Translations under genes and position numbers: made by a program
Shown here: piece by piece, positions 44,397 to 54,508 of the stretch
Layout: every line of letters begins with the position of its first letter
How positions within the stretch are numbered: position 1 is the stretch's first letter
Notes under the pieces: model-generated
The model's database searches: none
What the model saw: the letters and a program-made list of their open reading frames with translations, nothing else
What the model was told of the DNA's origin: nothing
Assembly (NCBI GenBank): GCA_016717325.1
Contig: JADKFV010000010.1
Span: forward strand, 110,349 to 174,348
DNA: 64,000 nt
From: Bacteroidota bacterium
GTDB taxonomy: Bacteria; Bacteroidota; Bacteroidia; AKYH767-A; OLB10
Direction of reading: 5' to 3'

Positions 44397-46697
44397 TTGC
44401 TACAGATTCTCGAAAAAAAATTAAAACGGCAACTCCGCGAAAAAGATTTTAAGGAGTTAGTATTTGGCAGCGCCACTACATTTTTTATGCGTGTACTTGG
44501 CATGCTGGCCGGTACAGTTTTTACTTTTGTTATGGCCAAATATTATGGTGCTTCTACTGTGGGGGCATTTCATTTATCACAAACTGTTTTGTTACTTTTT
44601 ACCATCCTTACCCGCTTGGGAATGGACACGGCAATAGTGAAATTATTTTCCGAAAACATAGCTTTCAACAAATGGAATAATGTACTCGGTATTTATAACA
44701 GAGTAATTTCATCTGTAATACCATTAGGATTATTTTGGACAGTGGTGCTGTTTTTTAGTTCGGGGCTTATTGCCGAACATGTTTTTCATAAGCCTTATCT
44801 TAAATCATATTTTCAAATTATATCGCTGGGGATTTTACCTATGGCCATGCGATTTGTAAACTCTGAGTGTTACCGTGGCATGCGCAAATTAAAGCTTTAT
44901 GCATACAGCCAAAATGTATCGTACTTTTTGTATTCGATTATTGTGATGTTGGTTTTATACTTTTTCCACCAAAGTAATTCATACATTCCCAATATTAGTT
45001 TTGTGATAGCACTTGCTGTTTTAGCAATTACAAGCAGCATTTCGGTTCGGTCGAAAATAAATCAAAACGCTACAGAATCATCACCATATTTATCGAAATT
45101 AGAAATATTAAAAACTTCTTATCCTATGATGTTATCAAACTCGATGATGCAAATTTCGGGATGGATAAACACATTAATACTTGGAAGTTATGTATCCGAT
45201 TCGGATGTTGGTGTATATCGTGTGGTACTTAATGTTAGCTCAGTATGTGCATTTATTTTAGTATCGATAAATAGTGTTGCAGCACCCAGATTTGCTGAAC
45301 TTTATGCCCGTAAGGATTTGATAGGATTAGCAAGAGCGGCACGGCAAACATCGGCTGTGAATTTTTTTGCCAGCATCCCGATATTCGTTTTAATCATTGT
45401 TTTTCGTGAACGCATAATGGGATATTTTGGAAACGAGTTTATCATAGGAGCATCAGTATTACTATTTACCATGGCAGGGCAGTTTATGAATATCTTTTGT
45501 GGTTCGGTTGGAAGTTTTTTAAATATGACTGGCCGGCAAAAAGAATTTCAAAATATTTTGTTGATTTGTACTTTAATAAATCTTGTATCATGCTTTATTT
45601 TTATTCCACGGTACGGTCTTATGGGAAGCGCTATTTGCACCATGTTGTTCATGTCATCGTGGAATATTATATCTGTGGTTTTTATTTATCGCAAATACAA
45701 AATTCAAACTTTTTATTGGCCTTTTACAAAAATAAAACAAATAGATTTTATGGCCACAGAAAATAAAACCTTAGTAACCGATAAGGAAACAGTGCTTGAT
45801 ACTGCTGCACCTGTAAGTCATTCGCCAAAAGTTTCTGTGGCGATAGTTGGTATTCAAAAATCTGCAACGTCATCATTAAAAAATTACCTGGCCGAGCATC
45901 CAAAACTAATTTCGCACGATAGACTTGAGTTTACTTATTTTGTAAACGATAACGAATATGCCCAAGGTTACGATCGTTGGTTCGAAAATGATTTTGATAA
46001 AAATGAGGCTGAAGGCAAATTAATATTGGTGAAAAATGTCGGGTTGGTTTTTTGGGAAGAAGGCCTTATAAGATTAAAAGAACACAACCCCGATGTAAAA
46101 ATAATAATGATGTTGCGCAACCCTGCCGACAGGGCTTACTCTGCATATTGGTATGCTGTAAACCGTGGCGTTGAAAAACATAAATCGTTTGAAGAGGCTT
46201 TAAAATCAGACCCAAAGCAATACCTACGCAAAGCAGATATCAGCATTGTTTCGTATTACCAACAAGGTCACTATTTTGATCTTATTCAAAGGCTTTATTA
46301 TTATTTCCCAGAAAAAAATGTAAAAATTATTTTGCAGGAAGATTTAAGTAAAAACGGCAAACAACTGATGCACGATTTGTTTGAATTCATAGGTATAGAC
46401 TCGAGCTTCCAACCTGATTTGGCAAAAAAATACAATGAGTCGGCATCGGCAAAAATTAAATCTTTGTCAAATGTGAATCTTGAAAAAATTGGAATAGCAA
46501 AAAAAATTATTCACTCTATAGTAACACCTAAATATAGAAATATACTAAAACGGGCCTTTCGCAAAATTAACAGCACTAAATTCGAACCACCACCACTCAA
46601 TTCATTTACCCGACAAAAACTGATTGATTATTTTAAACCACATAATGAGAAACTTGGCAAGCTGTTGAATCGCGATTTGAGCCATTGGGATAAATAA
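44397..46697 (+). CDS. Flippase-sulfotransferase fusion protein
   Basis: 766 residues. Residues 1-450 are a Wzx/MATE-like polysaccharide flippase with about 12-14 helices. Residues about 475-766 are a PAPS-dependent sulfotransferase: 5'-phosphosulfate loop VGIQKSATSSLKNYL with Lys488, and 3'-phosphate segment MLRNPADRAYSAYWYA. The two are joined by a polar linker after MATENKTLV (Met452). The start is a TTG, the only candidate after a stop at 44385. The fusion could move a lipid-linked glycan across the membrane and sulfate it. A one-base error at the junction could also have merged two adjacent genes. cysQ just upstream supports the sulfotransferase role. Confidence 0.85.
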   Translation: MLQILEKKLKRQLREKDFKELVFGSATTFFMRVLGMLAGTVFTFVMAKYYGASTVGAFHLSQTVLLLFTILTRLGMDTAIVKLFSENIAFNKWNNVLGIYNRVISSVIPLGLFWTVVLFFSSGLIAEHVFHKPYLKSYFQIISLGILPMAMRFVNSECYRGMRKLKLYAYSQNVSYFLYSIIVMLVLYFFHQSNSYIPNISFVIALAVLAITSSISVRSKINQNATESSPYLSKLEILKTSYPMMLSNSMMQISGWINTLILGSYVSDSDVGVYRVVLNVSSVCAFILVSINSVAAPRFAELYARKDLIGLARAARQTSAVNFFASIPIFVLIIVFRERIMGYFGNEFIIGASVLLFTMAGQFMNIFCGSVGSFLNMTGRQKEFQNILLICTLINLVSCFIFIPRYGLMGSAICTMLFMSSWNIISVVFIYRKYKIQTFYWPFTKIKQIDFMATENKTLVTDKETVLDTAAPVSHSPKVSVAIVGIQKSATSSLKNYLAEHPKLISHDRLEFTYFVNDNEYAQGYDRWFENDFDKNEAEGKLILVKNVGLVFWEEGLIRLKEHNPDVKIIMMLRNPADRAYSAYWYAVNRGVEKHKSFEEALKSDPKQYLRKADISIVSYYQQGHYFDLIQRLYYYFPEKNVKIILQEDLSKNGKQLMHDLFEFIGIDSSFQPDLAKKYNESASAKIKSLSNVNLEKIGIAKKIIHSIVTPKYRNILKRAFRKINSTKFEPPPLNSFTRQKLIDYFKPHNEKLGKLLNRDLSHWDK

Positions 46698-46771
46698 TAT
46701 TATGAAATATTTCTATCTGATTTATTGCATAGAAATAATTGATCCATCGCAACAACCCGGATAGATAATAC

Positions 46772-46812
46772 TGCTGCATGTATGATTTACACTGCAGCAT
46801 ATTTTTTCTTTT
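46772..46812 (+). terminator. Terminator of the flippase-sulfotransferase gene
   Basis: TGCTGCATGTA and TACACTGCAGCA pair (one bulged C) around TGATT, and TATTTTTTCTTTT follows. Confidence 0.7.
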
Positions 46813-46821
46813 CAAAAAATT

Positions 46822-46851
46822 TGAACCTATAACATAATTATTACATTTGTC
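46822..46851 (+). promoter_or_regulatory. Promoter of recJ
   Basis: TTTG (46822-46825), 18 bases, TACATTTG (46844-46851): exact matches to both Bacteroidota promoter elements, with the same spacing as the lpdA promoter. The ATG of recJ is at 46870. Confidence 0.75.
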
Positions 46852-46869
46852 GTTCAGCAAAAAGTAATT

Positions 46870-48597
46870 ATGACAGACAAACGTTGGGTTTCATTTCCAA
46901 ACCTCAATCATTCGATTATTGATTCTTTACACGAGGAGTTGAAAATACACCCTGTTCTGTGTTCGTTGCTTGTGCAGCGAGGCATAACCAACTTTGAAGA
47001 AGCACGCAATTTCTTCCGACCTTCGCTCGAAATGCTCCACGATCCTTTTTTGATGAAAGATATGGACATTGCAGTTGAACGAATAAACACTGCCATTGCT
47101 GCTAAAGAAAAAATAATGGTATATGGCGATTATGATGTAGATGGAACCACAGCCGTATCGTTGATGTATTTATTTTTACGAAGCCTGTTTGCCAATGTAG
47201 AATTTTATATTCCCAATCGATATTCGGAAGGATATGGTGTAAGCATTACCGGCATTGATGTTGCCAAGCAAAATGGGTGCACCCTGATTATAGCACTGGA
47301 TTGTGGTATAAAAGCAATGGAAAAAGTTGATTATGCCAATTCACTTGGAATAGATTTTATTATTTGTGACCACCATCGGCCCAGCGCAACACTACCTGCC
47401 GCTGTTGCTGTGCTCGACCCTAAGCGTAACGATTGTGAATATCCATATAAAGAACTTACAGGATGTGGTATTGGTTTTAAATTAGCACAAGCTATAGCAC
47501 AAAACAATAACATTCCTTTTAGTGATCTAGACCAGTATCTCGATTTAGTGGCAATAAGTATTGCTGCCGACATTGTAGAAATACTTGGCGAAAACCGAAT
47601 CTTAATGCACTATGGTTTAAAACGTTTAAATCAAAACCCAAGGCAAGGACTCAAGGCAATAATGCATGTAGGCAACATCGATAAGAAACAGCTTGATGTG
47701 AGCGATATTGTTTTTGTAATAGCACCACGCATTAATGCTGCGGGTAGAATAGAAAGTGGCAATCAGGCTGTTGAATTATTAACTGCAAAAGATGTGGAAC
47801 GTGCTATATTTCATGGTGGCGAAATCGATGAAAAAAACACTACACGCAAAGAGCTCGATCAAAATATTACTGAGCATGCTTTTCAAATGATTGAAAGCGA
47901 TCCGGATTTTGTAAATAGAAAATCTACAGTTGTGTTTCACACCGAATGGCACAAAGGTGTTATTGGCATTGTTGCTTCACGCCTGAGCGATCGCTATTAC
48001 CGTCCTACTATTGTACTGACACTTACTAATGGACATGTTGCCGGGTCGGCCCGTAGTGTAAAAGATTTTGATATTTACAATGCCATAGAATCGTGCAGCG
48101 ATTTGCTCGATCAGTTTGGTGGCCACATGTATGCTGCAGGGCTAACAATGAAGGAAGAAAATGTTCCTGCTTTTATCGAAAAGTTTGAAAAAATAGTAGC
48201 GCAAACAATAGAAACCAATAGCCTTACAAAAGAAATTACGGTAGATGCTGTTTTGGATTTAAAAGAAATAACACCTAAGTTTTACAAGATACTAAAGCAA
48301 TTTTCGCCATTCGGCCCGGGCAATATGGCACCGGTTTTTCAAACAAATAATTTGGTCGATAGCGGTTACGGCAGGGTGGTGGGCAATAATCATCTCAAGC
48401 TTTCGCTCACGCAAGATGGTCCCGTAAAATACACTTTCGATGCCATTGCTTTTCAACTTGGCGAACACATAGGCACATTAGAAAAGAAAGTGCCCCTTGA
48501 TGTAGTGTATCATATTGACGAAAATCATTTCAATGGCAAAACAACTTTGCAACTTAATGTGAAGGATATTAGGGTAAATGAAATTGTTTCTGTTTAA
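46870..48597 (+). CDS. recJ: Single-stranded-DNA-specific exonuclease RecJ
   Basis: 575 residues, full length. It degrades single-stranded DNA 5' to 3' in recombination and mismatch repair. The DHH phosphoesterase motifs are present: VYGDYDVDGTTAVSLMY (Asp87, 89, 91), LDCGI, and CDHHRP (Asp167-His168-His169). The DHHA1 domain follows with the GGH motif in DQFGGHMYAAGLTM, then the C-terminal OB fold. It has its own promoter and no overlapping neighbour. Confidence 0.96.
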   Translation: MTDKRWVSFPNLNHSIIDSLHEELKIHPVLCSLLVQRGITNFEEARNFFRPSLEMLHDPFLMKDMDIAVERINTAIAAKEKIMVYGDYDVDGTTAVSLMYLFLRSLFANVEFYIPNRYSEGYGVSITGIDVAKQNGCTLIIALDCGIKAMEKVDYANSLGIDFIICDHHRPSATLPAAVAVLDPKRNDCEYPYKELTGCGIGFKLAQAIAQNNNIPFSDLDQYLDLVAISIAADIVEILGENRILMHYGLKRLNQNPRQGLKAIMHVGNIDKKQLDVSDIVFVIAPRINAAGRIESGNQAVELLTAKDVERAIFHGGEIDEKNTTRKELDQNITEHAFQMIESDPDFVNRKSTVVFHTEWHKGVIGIVASRLSDRYYRPTIVLTLTNGHVAGSARSVKDFDIYNAIESCSDLLDQFGGHMYAAGLTMKEENVPAFIEKFEKIVAQTIETNSLTKEITVDAVLDLKEITPKFYKILKQFSPFGPGNMAPVFQTNNLVDSGYGRVVGNNHLKLSLTQDGPVKYTFDAIAFQLGEHIGTLEKKVPLDVVYHIDENHFNGKTTLQLNVKDIRVNEIVSV

Positions 48598-48728
48598 ACC
48601 AAATTCATAGTAGGGATGTTGGCATCATGTATTGTTTAGAAATGGTTTGAGCTTACCAATAATAAATTCCTTTCTAATTATTTTTCAAACCTGTTTTTTA
48701 TTCACTATTCAATTATACCCATCAATAA

Positions 48729-50288
48729 TCATTTCATTTTTCGCACGGTAAGTATTTTGCAACCATCACTATAAACGTTGTGTACTTCTTTCCCAATGTT
48801 GTATTCTTTATTGACAAAGCGATAATTACTGATGAAATAATCGGCATTGCTATCTGCTTCGGTAACAATAATCTTTTGCCGAGAGACGCTGTCGAGTATA
48901 AACCAGTTGGCCATACCTGCAAAGTTCGATACCTGTACTATTGTTTGATTGTTGCTGTCAATCTGCGCTACATGTTCAAGCCCATTGCGATACGACAACC
49001 CCCAATAATCCTGCTCATAATTAAATCCTACTTCGCCCGCATTTGTTCCGGCTATTCTATTGAAGTAAACCATTTCGTGAGGATGATTGGTATAAATAAA
49101 ATGCATGCACCACAACAAATTTATCACAATTGAAAGAGAAAGAATGGTTATGAATATTCTATTTTGAAATTTAGTGTAAGTATAATTCAACACATATATT
49201 GCTACTATTATAAATGCAGGATAAGTAAAATATAAATGCCGCCATCCATCATAAATGGTGGAATGCAAAATTACTACAGCACTCACCGGGGCAATAAATA
49301 ATAAGGCCTGCGAAAATATTTGCAACTGTTGATCAGAAAAACGTAATCGGCATTTTACAATTTGTATTACCGTCAAAACCAATCCTGCAATTGTGAGTAA
49401 TAAAATAGTGATGGGAATAGTGATGGCTATCCACACCAAAGCATAGTAGCGCGGCAATGTTTGCCCGGTGAAAGTTTTGCCCATGAACAAAACAGGTTCA
49501 TTCCAGCCATAGCGGCTCATTTGCAAAAAAGCCCGGGCAAAATGTTCCACAGGATTGAGCCACATAACAGGCCAAAACACAACCATGAGTATATACGTTG
49601 CCAACGAGAAAACAGATATTTGGCTGAATAGCTTTTTATAATTTTTTTCTTTATCTATCATTAAATCTTGCCACAACATTACTGCCACAGTAAGCATAGG
49701 AATTATTATAGCGGTAATGCGCACATCTATTGCCCACGCACACAACAAAGCATGTAATAAAATATATAGCAGTGTTCGTTTTTTAATAACAAAATAAAAC
49801 GACAGCGAAGCAAAAATATAGAATGATAAAAATGCTATATCCTTTGTATTGTAAAATATATCGGCAAATATGCGTGGCGAAATAATCAACATACCAACTC
49901 CTAAAAGCGAGAGCCATGTATTCTTAAATAATCTTTGTAACAAAAAGTAAAAGCAAATGGCCGCAACATAAAACAAAAGAAAAGTGAGAAGATGCCTTAA
50001 GTAATAAATTTGTTGTGTGTCGGTATAGCCTGATATTCTTTCGGCTGTATATAAAATTGTTTCGAATAATGGGCCATGGTATCGTTCGGTGTTGGCAAGG
50101 TATGGAGCAGCATCGCCATTGGCAATAAAATCATACACCACTTTGCCGGTTAAAGTTCTCGAGTACTCTTCGTCCCAGCCAACACCGTAATCTTTATAAA
50201 TATTTAATCCTGTAAAAAGAAAAACAAAAAAGCCGGCAATCACTACCAGCTTTTTGTATTTATTTATTTGAAAAATAAATCTTTCCAT
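48729..50288 (-). CDS. GT-C/PMT-like membrane glycosyltransferase (519 aa)
   Basis: Polytopic protein with about ten helices. The first loop has DYGVGWDEEYSRTLTG; the acidic pair Asp39-Glu40 sits where GT39/ArnT-type enzymes keep their catalytic acid. The second loop contains ERYHGPLFETILY. A periplasmic C-terminal region of about 100 residues ends the protein. The sugar donor should be a lipid phosphate sugar; the acceptor is unknown. Its ATG overlaps the stop of the YncE-like lipoprotein gene (four-base overlap), so both are one transcript and may act on the same surface molecule. Confidence 0.75.
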   Translation of the reverse strand: MERFIFQINKYKKLVVIAGFFVFLFTGLNIYKDYGVGWDEEYSRTLTGKVVYDFIANGDAAPYLANTERYHGPLFETILYTAERISGYTDTQQIYYLRHLLTFLLFYVAAICFYFLLQRLFKNTWLSLLGVGMLIISPRIFADIFYNTKDIAFLSFYIFASLSFYFVIKKRTLLYILLHALLCAWAIDVRITAIIIPMLTVAVMLWQDLMIDKEKNYKKLFSQISVFSLATYILMVVFWPVMWLNPVEHFARAFLQMSRYGWNEPVLFMGKTFTGQTLPRYYALVWIAITIPITILLLTIAGLVLTVIQIVKCRLRFSDQQLQIFSQALLFIAPVSAVVILHSTIYDGWRHLYFTYPAFIIVAIYVLNYTYTKFQNRIFITILSLSIVINLLWCMHFIYTNHPHEMVYFNRIAGTNAGEVGFNYEQDYWGLSYRNGLEHVAQIDSNNQTIVQVSNFAGMANWFILDSVSRQKIIVTEADSNADYFISNYRFVNKEYNIGKEVHNVYSDGCKILTVRKMK

Positions 50289-51754
50289 TAATGTTTATAA
50301 GCTGCAGAATATGGATCGACCGAAAGCTCGTGTTTGAAATTTTGTAAAGTAAGAGATTTTAAATCGATGATACTTAAAAAGCCATTGCGTGCACCACACT
50401 CAGATATATGATGCGGGGCAGGACCGCTTGCACTAATGTTTCTGCTAATAACATACACCAAATCTTTATCGTCATCTATTGCTATTCCGTGTGGTTCGTA
50501 AAAACCTTTATCAAATATTTTTGCCACTTGCAATGTATTATAATCGATGAGGGTTACAGCACCTTTGCTACCAACAAATGGTGAAGGATAATCGTGACAA
50601 CCGAAAATCATGTAAGGATAGTTTTTTGAACAAAATATTTCGAGCGGTTTATTTGGAACAGGAATTACCGCAATAAGTGTATCGGCATTACCATCCATTA
50701 CACGCACTTCGTTCGAATAATCGCAGGTAACAAAATACTTGCTGCCATCGGGCGTAAATGCTATTTCGTGAGGGTTGAGCGAATTGCCATCTATAATTGA
50801 CTTATCTGCCGCTAACGAAATATTTTCTGATGTTCCTGCAGGATCGCTCAAATCCATTTTGTAAATGTAATTACTGTATTGGTTTGTTACATAAAATTTG
50901 CCTGTAACAGGATGAACAAACAAACCATGAGCATTTGGAAACACATTATAATATGGCCCTTTGAGCGACATATCATCCACATTTATCATTTGAATGGCGC
51001 CACCCTGTAAATCGGCCACTATAGCGGTTTTCGAATCGGGTGTAAAGTGCACAACACTCCATCCGCCAAACGAAGGAAGTGTGCAGGTGCCAACAAGTGT
51101 ATCGGTATTAGAGTCGAACTTTTGTATAACATTACTTGCATACAAAACTGCAAACCAATATTTATTATCGGGGGTAAGTCTTACATTATGCGGGGCTTCG
51201 GTATTGGCAATGTTGCTTCCTACTTTTACATACCGGGTGATTACTTTTCTATCGGTGCTAAACACTGCCACATAATCGCAACCTTGATTGGTGATGTAAG
51301 CTTTTTTATTATACAAATTGCTGAAAGGAACTATGTTGTTTTTGTCGGGTGCACCTTTAGCAATCCAATTTTTTAAAGTTTCTACTTCGGCTCGAGAAAG
51401 TGGTGGTGCATTTACCGGCATGGTTGGCGTTAATTGCACGCCCAAATCGGCAAACGTATTACAAATTAAAAACAATGATGACTGCTGAGGACTAAAAGGA
51501 ATCACGACTGCACCCGCACGATTGCCTTCAACCATTTTATTCCATGTAGTAAGTTCGAGGCCACTGGCTGCAGCAGCACTTGCACTGTTGTGGCAACCGG
51601 ATGTAGCACACTTGCCAACCATAATTTGTGCTATACTATCGGGGTAACCCGAATCGGTAAATGGATCGAGTGCGGGAACCGACCCACTATCATTAACGCA
51701 TGATGCAAAACCGGCAACAACAAAAAGGAAAATTAAACTACGTATACGGTTCAT
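50288..51754 (-). CDS. Lipoprotein with cytochrome-like domain and YncE-type beta-propeller
   Basis: 488 residues. Lipobox-like VAGFASC at 13-19. Residues about 35-135 are a cytochrome c-like domain. It contains C49-ATSG-C54-H55, a CX4CH motif rather than CXXCH, and a possible axial Met in LTPTMPVNAPPLS, followed by EVETLKNWI. Residues about 150-488 form a seven-bladed YncE/lactonase-like beta-propeller (AYITNQGCDYVAVFSTDRKV, FTPDSKTAIVADLQGG, AFTPDGSKYFVTCDYSNEVRV). Domain pairing of this sort is known in Bacteroidota surface lipoproteins, with unknown substrate. Translationally coupled to the glycosyltransferase at 50288. Confidence 0.82.
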   Translation of the reverse strand: MNRIRSLIFLFVVAGFASCVNDSGSVPALDPFTDSGYPDSIAQIMVGKCATSGCHNSASAAAASGLELTTWNKMVEGNRAGAVVIPFSPQQSSLFLICNTFADLGVQLTPTMPVNAPPLSRAEVETLKNWIAKGAPDKNNIVPFSNLYNKKAYITNQGCDYVAVFSTDRKVITRYVKVGSNIANTEAPHNVRLTPDNKYWFAVLYASNVIQKFDSNTDTLVGTCTLPSFGGWSVVHFTPDSKTAIVADLQGGAIQMINVDDMSLKGPYYNVFPNAHGLFVHPVTGKFYVTNQYSNYIYKMDLSDPAGTSENISLAADKSIIDGNSLNPHEIAFTPDGSKYFVTCDYSNEVRVMDGNADTLIAVIPVPNKPLEIFCSKNYPYMIFGCHDYPSPFVGSKGAVTLIDYNTLQVAKIFDKGFYEPHGIAIDDDKDLVYVISRNISASGPAPHHISECGARNGFLSIIDLKSLTLQNFKHELSVDPYSAAYKH

Positions 51755-51768
51755 GCTATTAAAAATTA

Positions 51769-52182
51769 TTATTCAGTAACCGGCACTTCAAAATCAACAG
51801 ACCCCGAAACTTTGTCGGTTGAGAATGGCACACCACCCGTAACCCGGTATGGGCCTGTGGTATCTATACCGGTCATATAAAAATAATAATCGCCACATTT
51901 TAAACCCGATACATGAACATGATCTTCGTTGCCGCTGCCTACCAACATTTTATCGTAACGTGTTGGTATTAAGTTACTGGTAAGTGGAGGCGCTTCCTGA
52001 GTATCGTACAGTATATAAACTGTATCTTTATACCCGGGCTGATTGTAAATAGTTTTGCTATGGTGTTTAGGAAATAAATTTACAGTGACTGCGCCACCGT
52101 CACCTCCTGTACAATCATCTTTTTTTGTTTTGCATGATGTGGATGCCAAAATGATGGCACACATTAATAATTTCATTTTCAT
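51769..52182 (-). CDS. Small lipoprotein of unknown function (137 aa)
   Basis: Lipoprotein signal peptide with LASTSC at 12-17. The mature part is a single small beta domain (TVNLFPKHHSKTIYNQPGYKDTVYILYDTQ, HVHVSGLKCGDYYFYMTGID). This is about 120 residues, with two further cysteines besides the lipid-bearing one (Cys24 in DDCTGG and Cys102 in LKCGD). I do not recognise a family. It lies between the FG-GAP protein gene upstream and the YncE-like gene downstream, spaced by 6 and 14 bases, so all four genes from 54393 to 48729 probably form one operon. Confidence 0.75.
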   Translation of the reverse strand: MKMKLLMCAIILASTSCKTKKDDCTGGDGGAVTVNLFPKHHSKTIYNQPGYKDTVYILYDTQEAPPLTSNLIPTRYDKMLVGSGNEDHVHVSGLKCGDYYFYMTGIDTTGPYRVTGGVPFSTDKVSGSVDFEVPVTE

Positions 52183-52188
52183 AGTTTT

Positions 52189-54393
52189 TTATTTTACGAT
52201 TATTTTTTTCATTGAATTATTTCCGCGTGTATCGGTTACCCGACAAAAGTATAAACCCTTTTGTAACGTTTCAGTTTTTATGATAGTGTAATTTTCATGT
52301 AATTTTTGGTCCATAATTAATTTGCCTTCGATAGAAAATAATTGCATTTGCTTTGCTGCAACATTGGTATGAATTACAAAATAATTTTCGGCAGGATTGG
52401 GGTACAACGTAAACATGTTTTCATAGCTGCCATTTTCATTTATGGCACTGGCACTATATTGATAAATGGCCAATCCACCCGCTTGATTGCCTACAATTAT
52501 ATCCATAAAGCCATCGCCATTTATATCGCCACCATCGAGACAGGCCCGTATCGGCTCGTAAATATGGTTGTATGATGAGTCGACAAGTGTAAACGTACCG
52601 CCCAAGTTACCATCAATATTATTAAAATAATAAACGTATCCATACTCGTTACCCACAAGCATTTTTGTAACGCCATTGTCGTCAAAGAAAAATGGTGTAG
52701 CATTGGCCTGTATACTAAAGGGGGGCACCACATTTATATTTCCAATTCCCATAACCGGAGTGCCATATGCAGGCGAGGTGACAGTGCCAATATTTTGGTA
52801 ATAATATACCTGGCCAAGTTGATTGCCGGCCACAATATCAAGAAGCCCATCTTTGTTTAAATCGTAAATGAAAGGTGCTGCACGCTTGCCTACATCCATG
52901 CTGAAATAATTTGGCCCGGTGAGATTAAAATTTGCAGCCTGACCTGGAGGGGCATTATTCTCAAAATAATTTAACGACCCATTATCAATTCCAACAACCA
53001 TGTCCTTATCGCCATCGCCATCGAGGTCGCCAAATGTGGGCTTTATATCGTTCCAGGTAGTGTACTGAAACAATCCGGCATAATCAATGGTTTGCAAATC
53101 GAATTGTGGTTGTGTGGCTGTGCCGGTATTTTTGTACCATGCCAATCCACTTTCGAAAGTAGAGTCGGGCGAAATTTGAAACACCCCTTTATTGCCAACA
53201 ATAATATCGAGCAACCCATCGGCATCGGCATCAAAAAAACGTGGTGCCGCACCCGAGCCCACATCAATCATTTTATCAACTAAAAAATTATTCGATTGAA
53301 AGTTGAAGGAGTCCAACATCGATGTTCCTATGTTCTTATAATACTGCACACCAAAATAATTTTCGCCAGCATCGGTTTTATCACACGAAGAAATTATCAT
53401 GTCTTTTTTTGTGTCGTTATCTACATCGATAAAATACGAAGCCGGAAATTCGAACATCTCTACCGACACATCGTAACTGGGGTACAAAGTATCTTGCGAC
53501 ACCATTACATTACCACCACCGTTTTGTAATTTCATAAGTGACGAAGCAAGTTTATCGCCCACATACAAATCGAAATTTCCATCGTGATTATAATCGAAAG
53601 CATATGTGCAGTTACCACCATCGCGAATGGCACCGGTATCTATTTTCATTTCCTGTTCGGCTTGCGATACCAAATCGGGATTGGCCATACGGCAACTTAC
53701 ACCCAATGTTGCCGAATTATTTACCGAACCTAAATACAACTGACCAAAGCAATTGTTTTGTGTTTCCATTATCAATGTATCGCAACGGTTGAACAATTCT
53801 TTTGCAAGATTTTTATAATAAATATAATAGCTGCCCAAAATATAAACACTGATCATGTCGGCATCGCCATCATTATCGAAATCGGCAACGCATGGATGGT
53901 CGGTACGTGCCACATATGCATTGGCAGTACCATCGGCTACTATGTAAGGATACTCAAGTTGAAACTGAATGGATTGATTGGGTTGCGAAACATTTTTAAA
54001 AACACGTGCACCTTGCGATACCCATGTCATTAAATCTTTTTTGCCATCGCAATTGTAATCGAACAGCACTGCCCAATCTTTCATCTCAGGAAAATTTTTG
54101 GCGTATTGTGGTGCATACTCATAACTAATAGTGTTGGGTACATTGTTGTTGATTAAAGTAGTAACACGTCCCGGTTGCCCGGCATTGTTTTTTTCGAAAA
54201 TAAATAAGTCATCAACACCATCATTATTTAAATCCAACTCGAACATGGCACCTTTATCTATACCTCCGGCCCATGCTAAATCGATTGGCGCACCGTTTTG
54301 ATAAACAGGTATATTGATGTTTTTAAAATAACTTTGCTGAGCTAAAAGATTTTGAGTACAAAATAAAATGATGAATAGAGAAATGCAACGCAT
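52189..54393 (-). CDS. T9SS-secreted FG-GAP repeat protein
   Basis: 734 residues from the ATG at 54393. A reading from 54537 is rejected because it would run through a terminator. Signal peptide 1-19 (CISLFIILFCTQNLLAQ). About ten FG-GAP/VCBS blades with the calcium-binding pattern DxDxDGxxD: DLNNDGVDDLFIF, DYNCDGKKDLMTW, DFDNDGDADMISV, DADADGLLDIIVG, DLDGDGDKDMVVG, DINGDGFMDIIVG. The end is a T9SS type A domain (LYPNPAENYFVIHT, GLYFCRVTDTRGNNSMKKIIVK). A surface propeller, probably for adhesion or substrate binding, and Ca-dependent. First gene of the minus-strand operon. Confidence 0.88.
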   Translation of the reverse strand: MRCISLFIILFCTQNLLAQQSYFKNINIPVYQNGAPIDLAWAGGIDKGAMFELDLNNDGVDDLFIFEKNNAGQPGRVTTLINNNVPNTISYEYAPQYAKNFPEMKDWAVLFDYNCDGKKDLMTWVSQGARVFKNVSQPNQSIQFQLEYPYIVADGTANAYVARTDHPCVADFDNDGDADMISVYILGSYYIYYKNLAKELFNRCDTLIMETQNNCFGQLYLGSVNNSATLGVSCRMANPDLVSQAEQEMKIDTGAIRDGGNCTYAFDYNHDGNFDLYVGDKLASSLMKLQNGGGNVMVSQDTLYPSYDVSVEMFEFPASYFIDVDNDTKKDMIISSCDKTDAGENYFGVQYYKNIGTSMLDSFNFQSNNFLVDKMIDVGSGAAPRFFDADADGLLDIIVGNKGVFQISPDSTFESGLAWYKNTGTATQPQFDLQTIDYAGLFQYTTWNDIKPTFGDLDGDGDKDMVVGIDNGSLNYFENNAPPGQAANFNLTGPNYFSMDVGKRAAPFIYDLNKDGLLDIVAGNQLGQVYYYQNIGTVTSPAYGTPVMGIGNINVVPPFSIQANATPFFFDDNGVTKMLVGNEYGYVYYFNNIDGNLGGTFTLVDSSYNHIYEPIRACLDGGDINGDGFMDIIVGNQAGGLAIYQYSASAINENGSYENMFTLYPNPAENYFVIHTNVAAKQMQLFSIEGKLIMDQKLHENYTIIKTETLQKGLYFCRVTDTRGNNSMKKIIVK

Positions 54394-54508
54394 AGTTTTT
54401 ATGAATATTAATAAGTGACAAAAGTAATTTTTATTCCTGTATTTTTTCATGACAAAAATCATTAAAGTGCAAAACATTGTCACAATTGAGTGCGAATAAT
54501 ATAGACAC

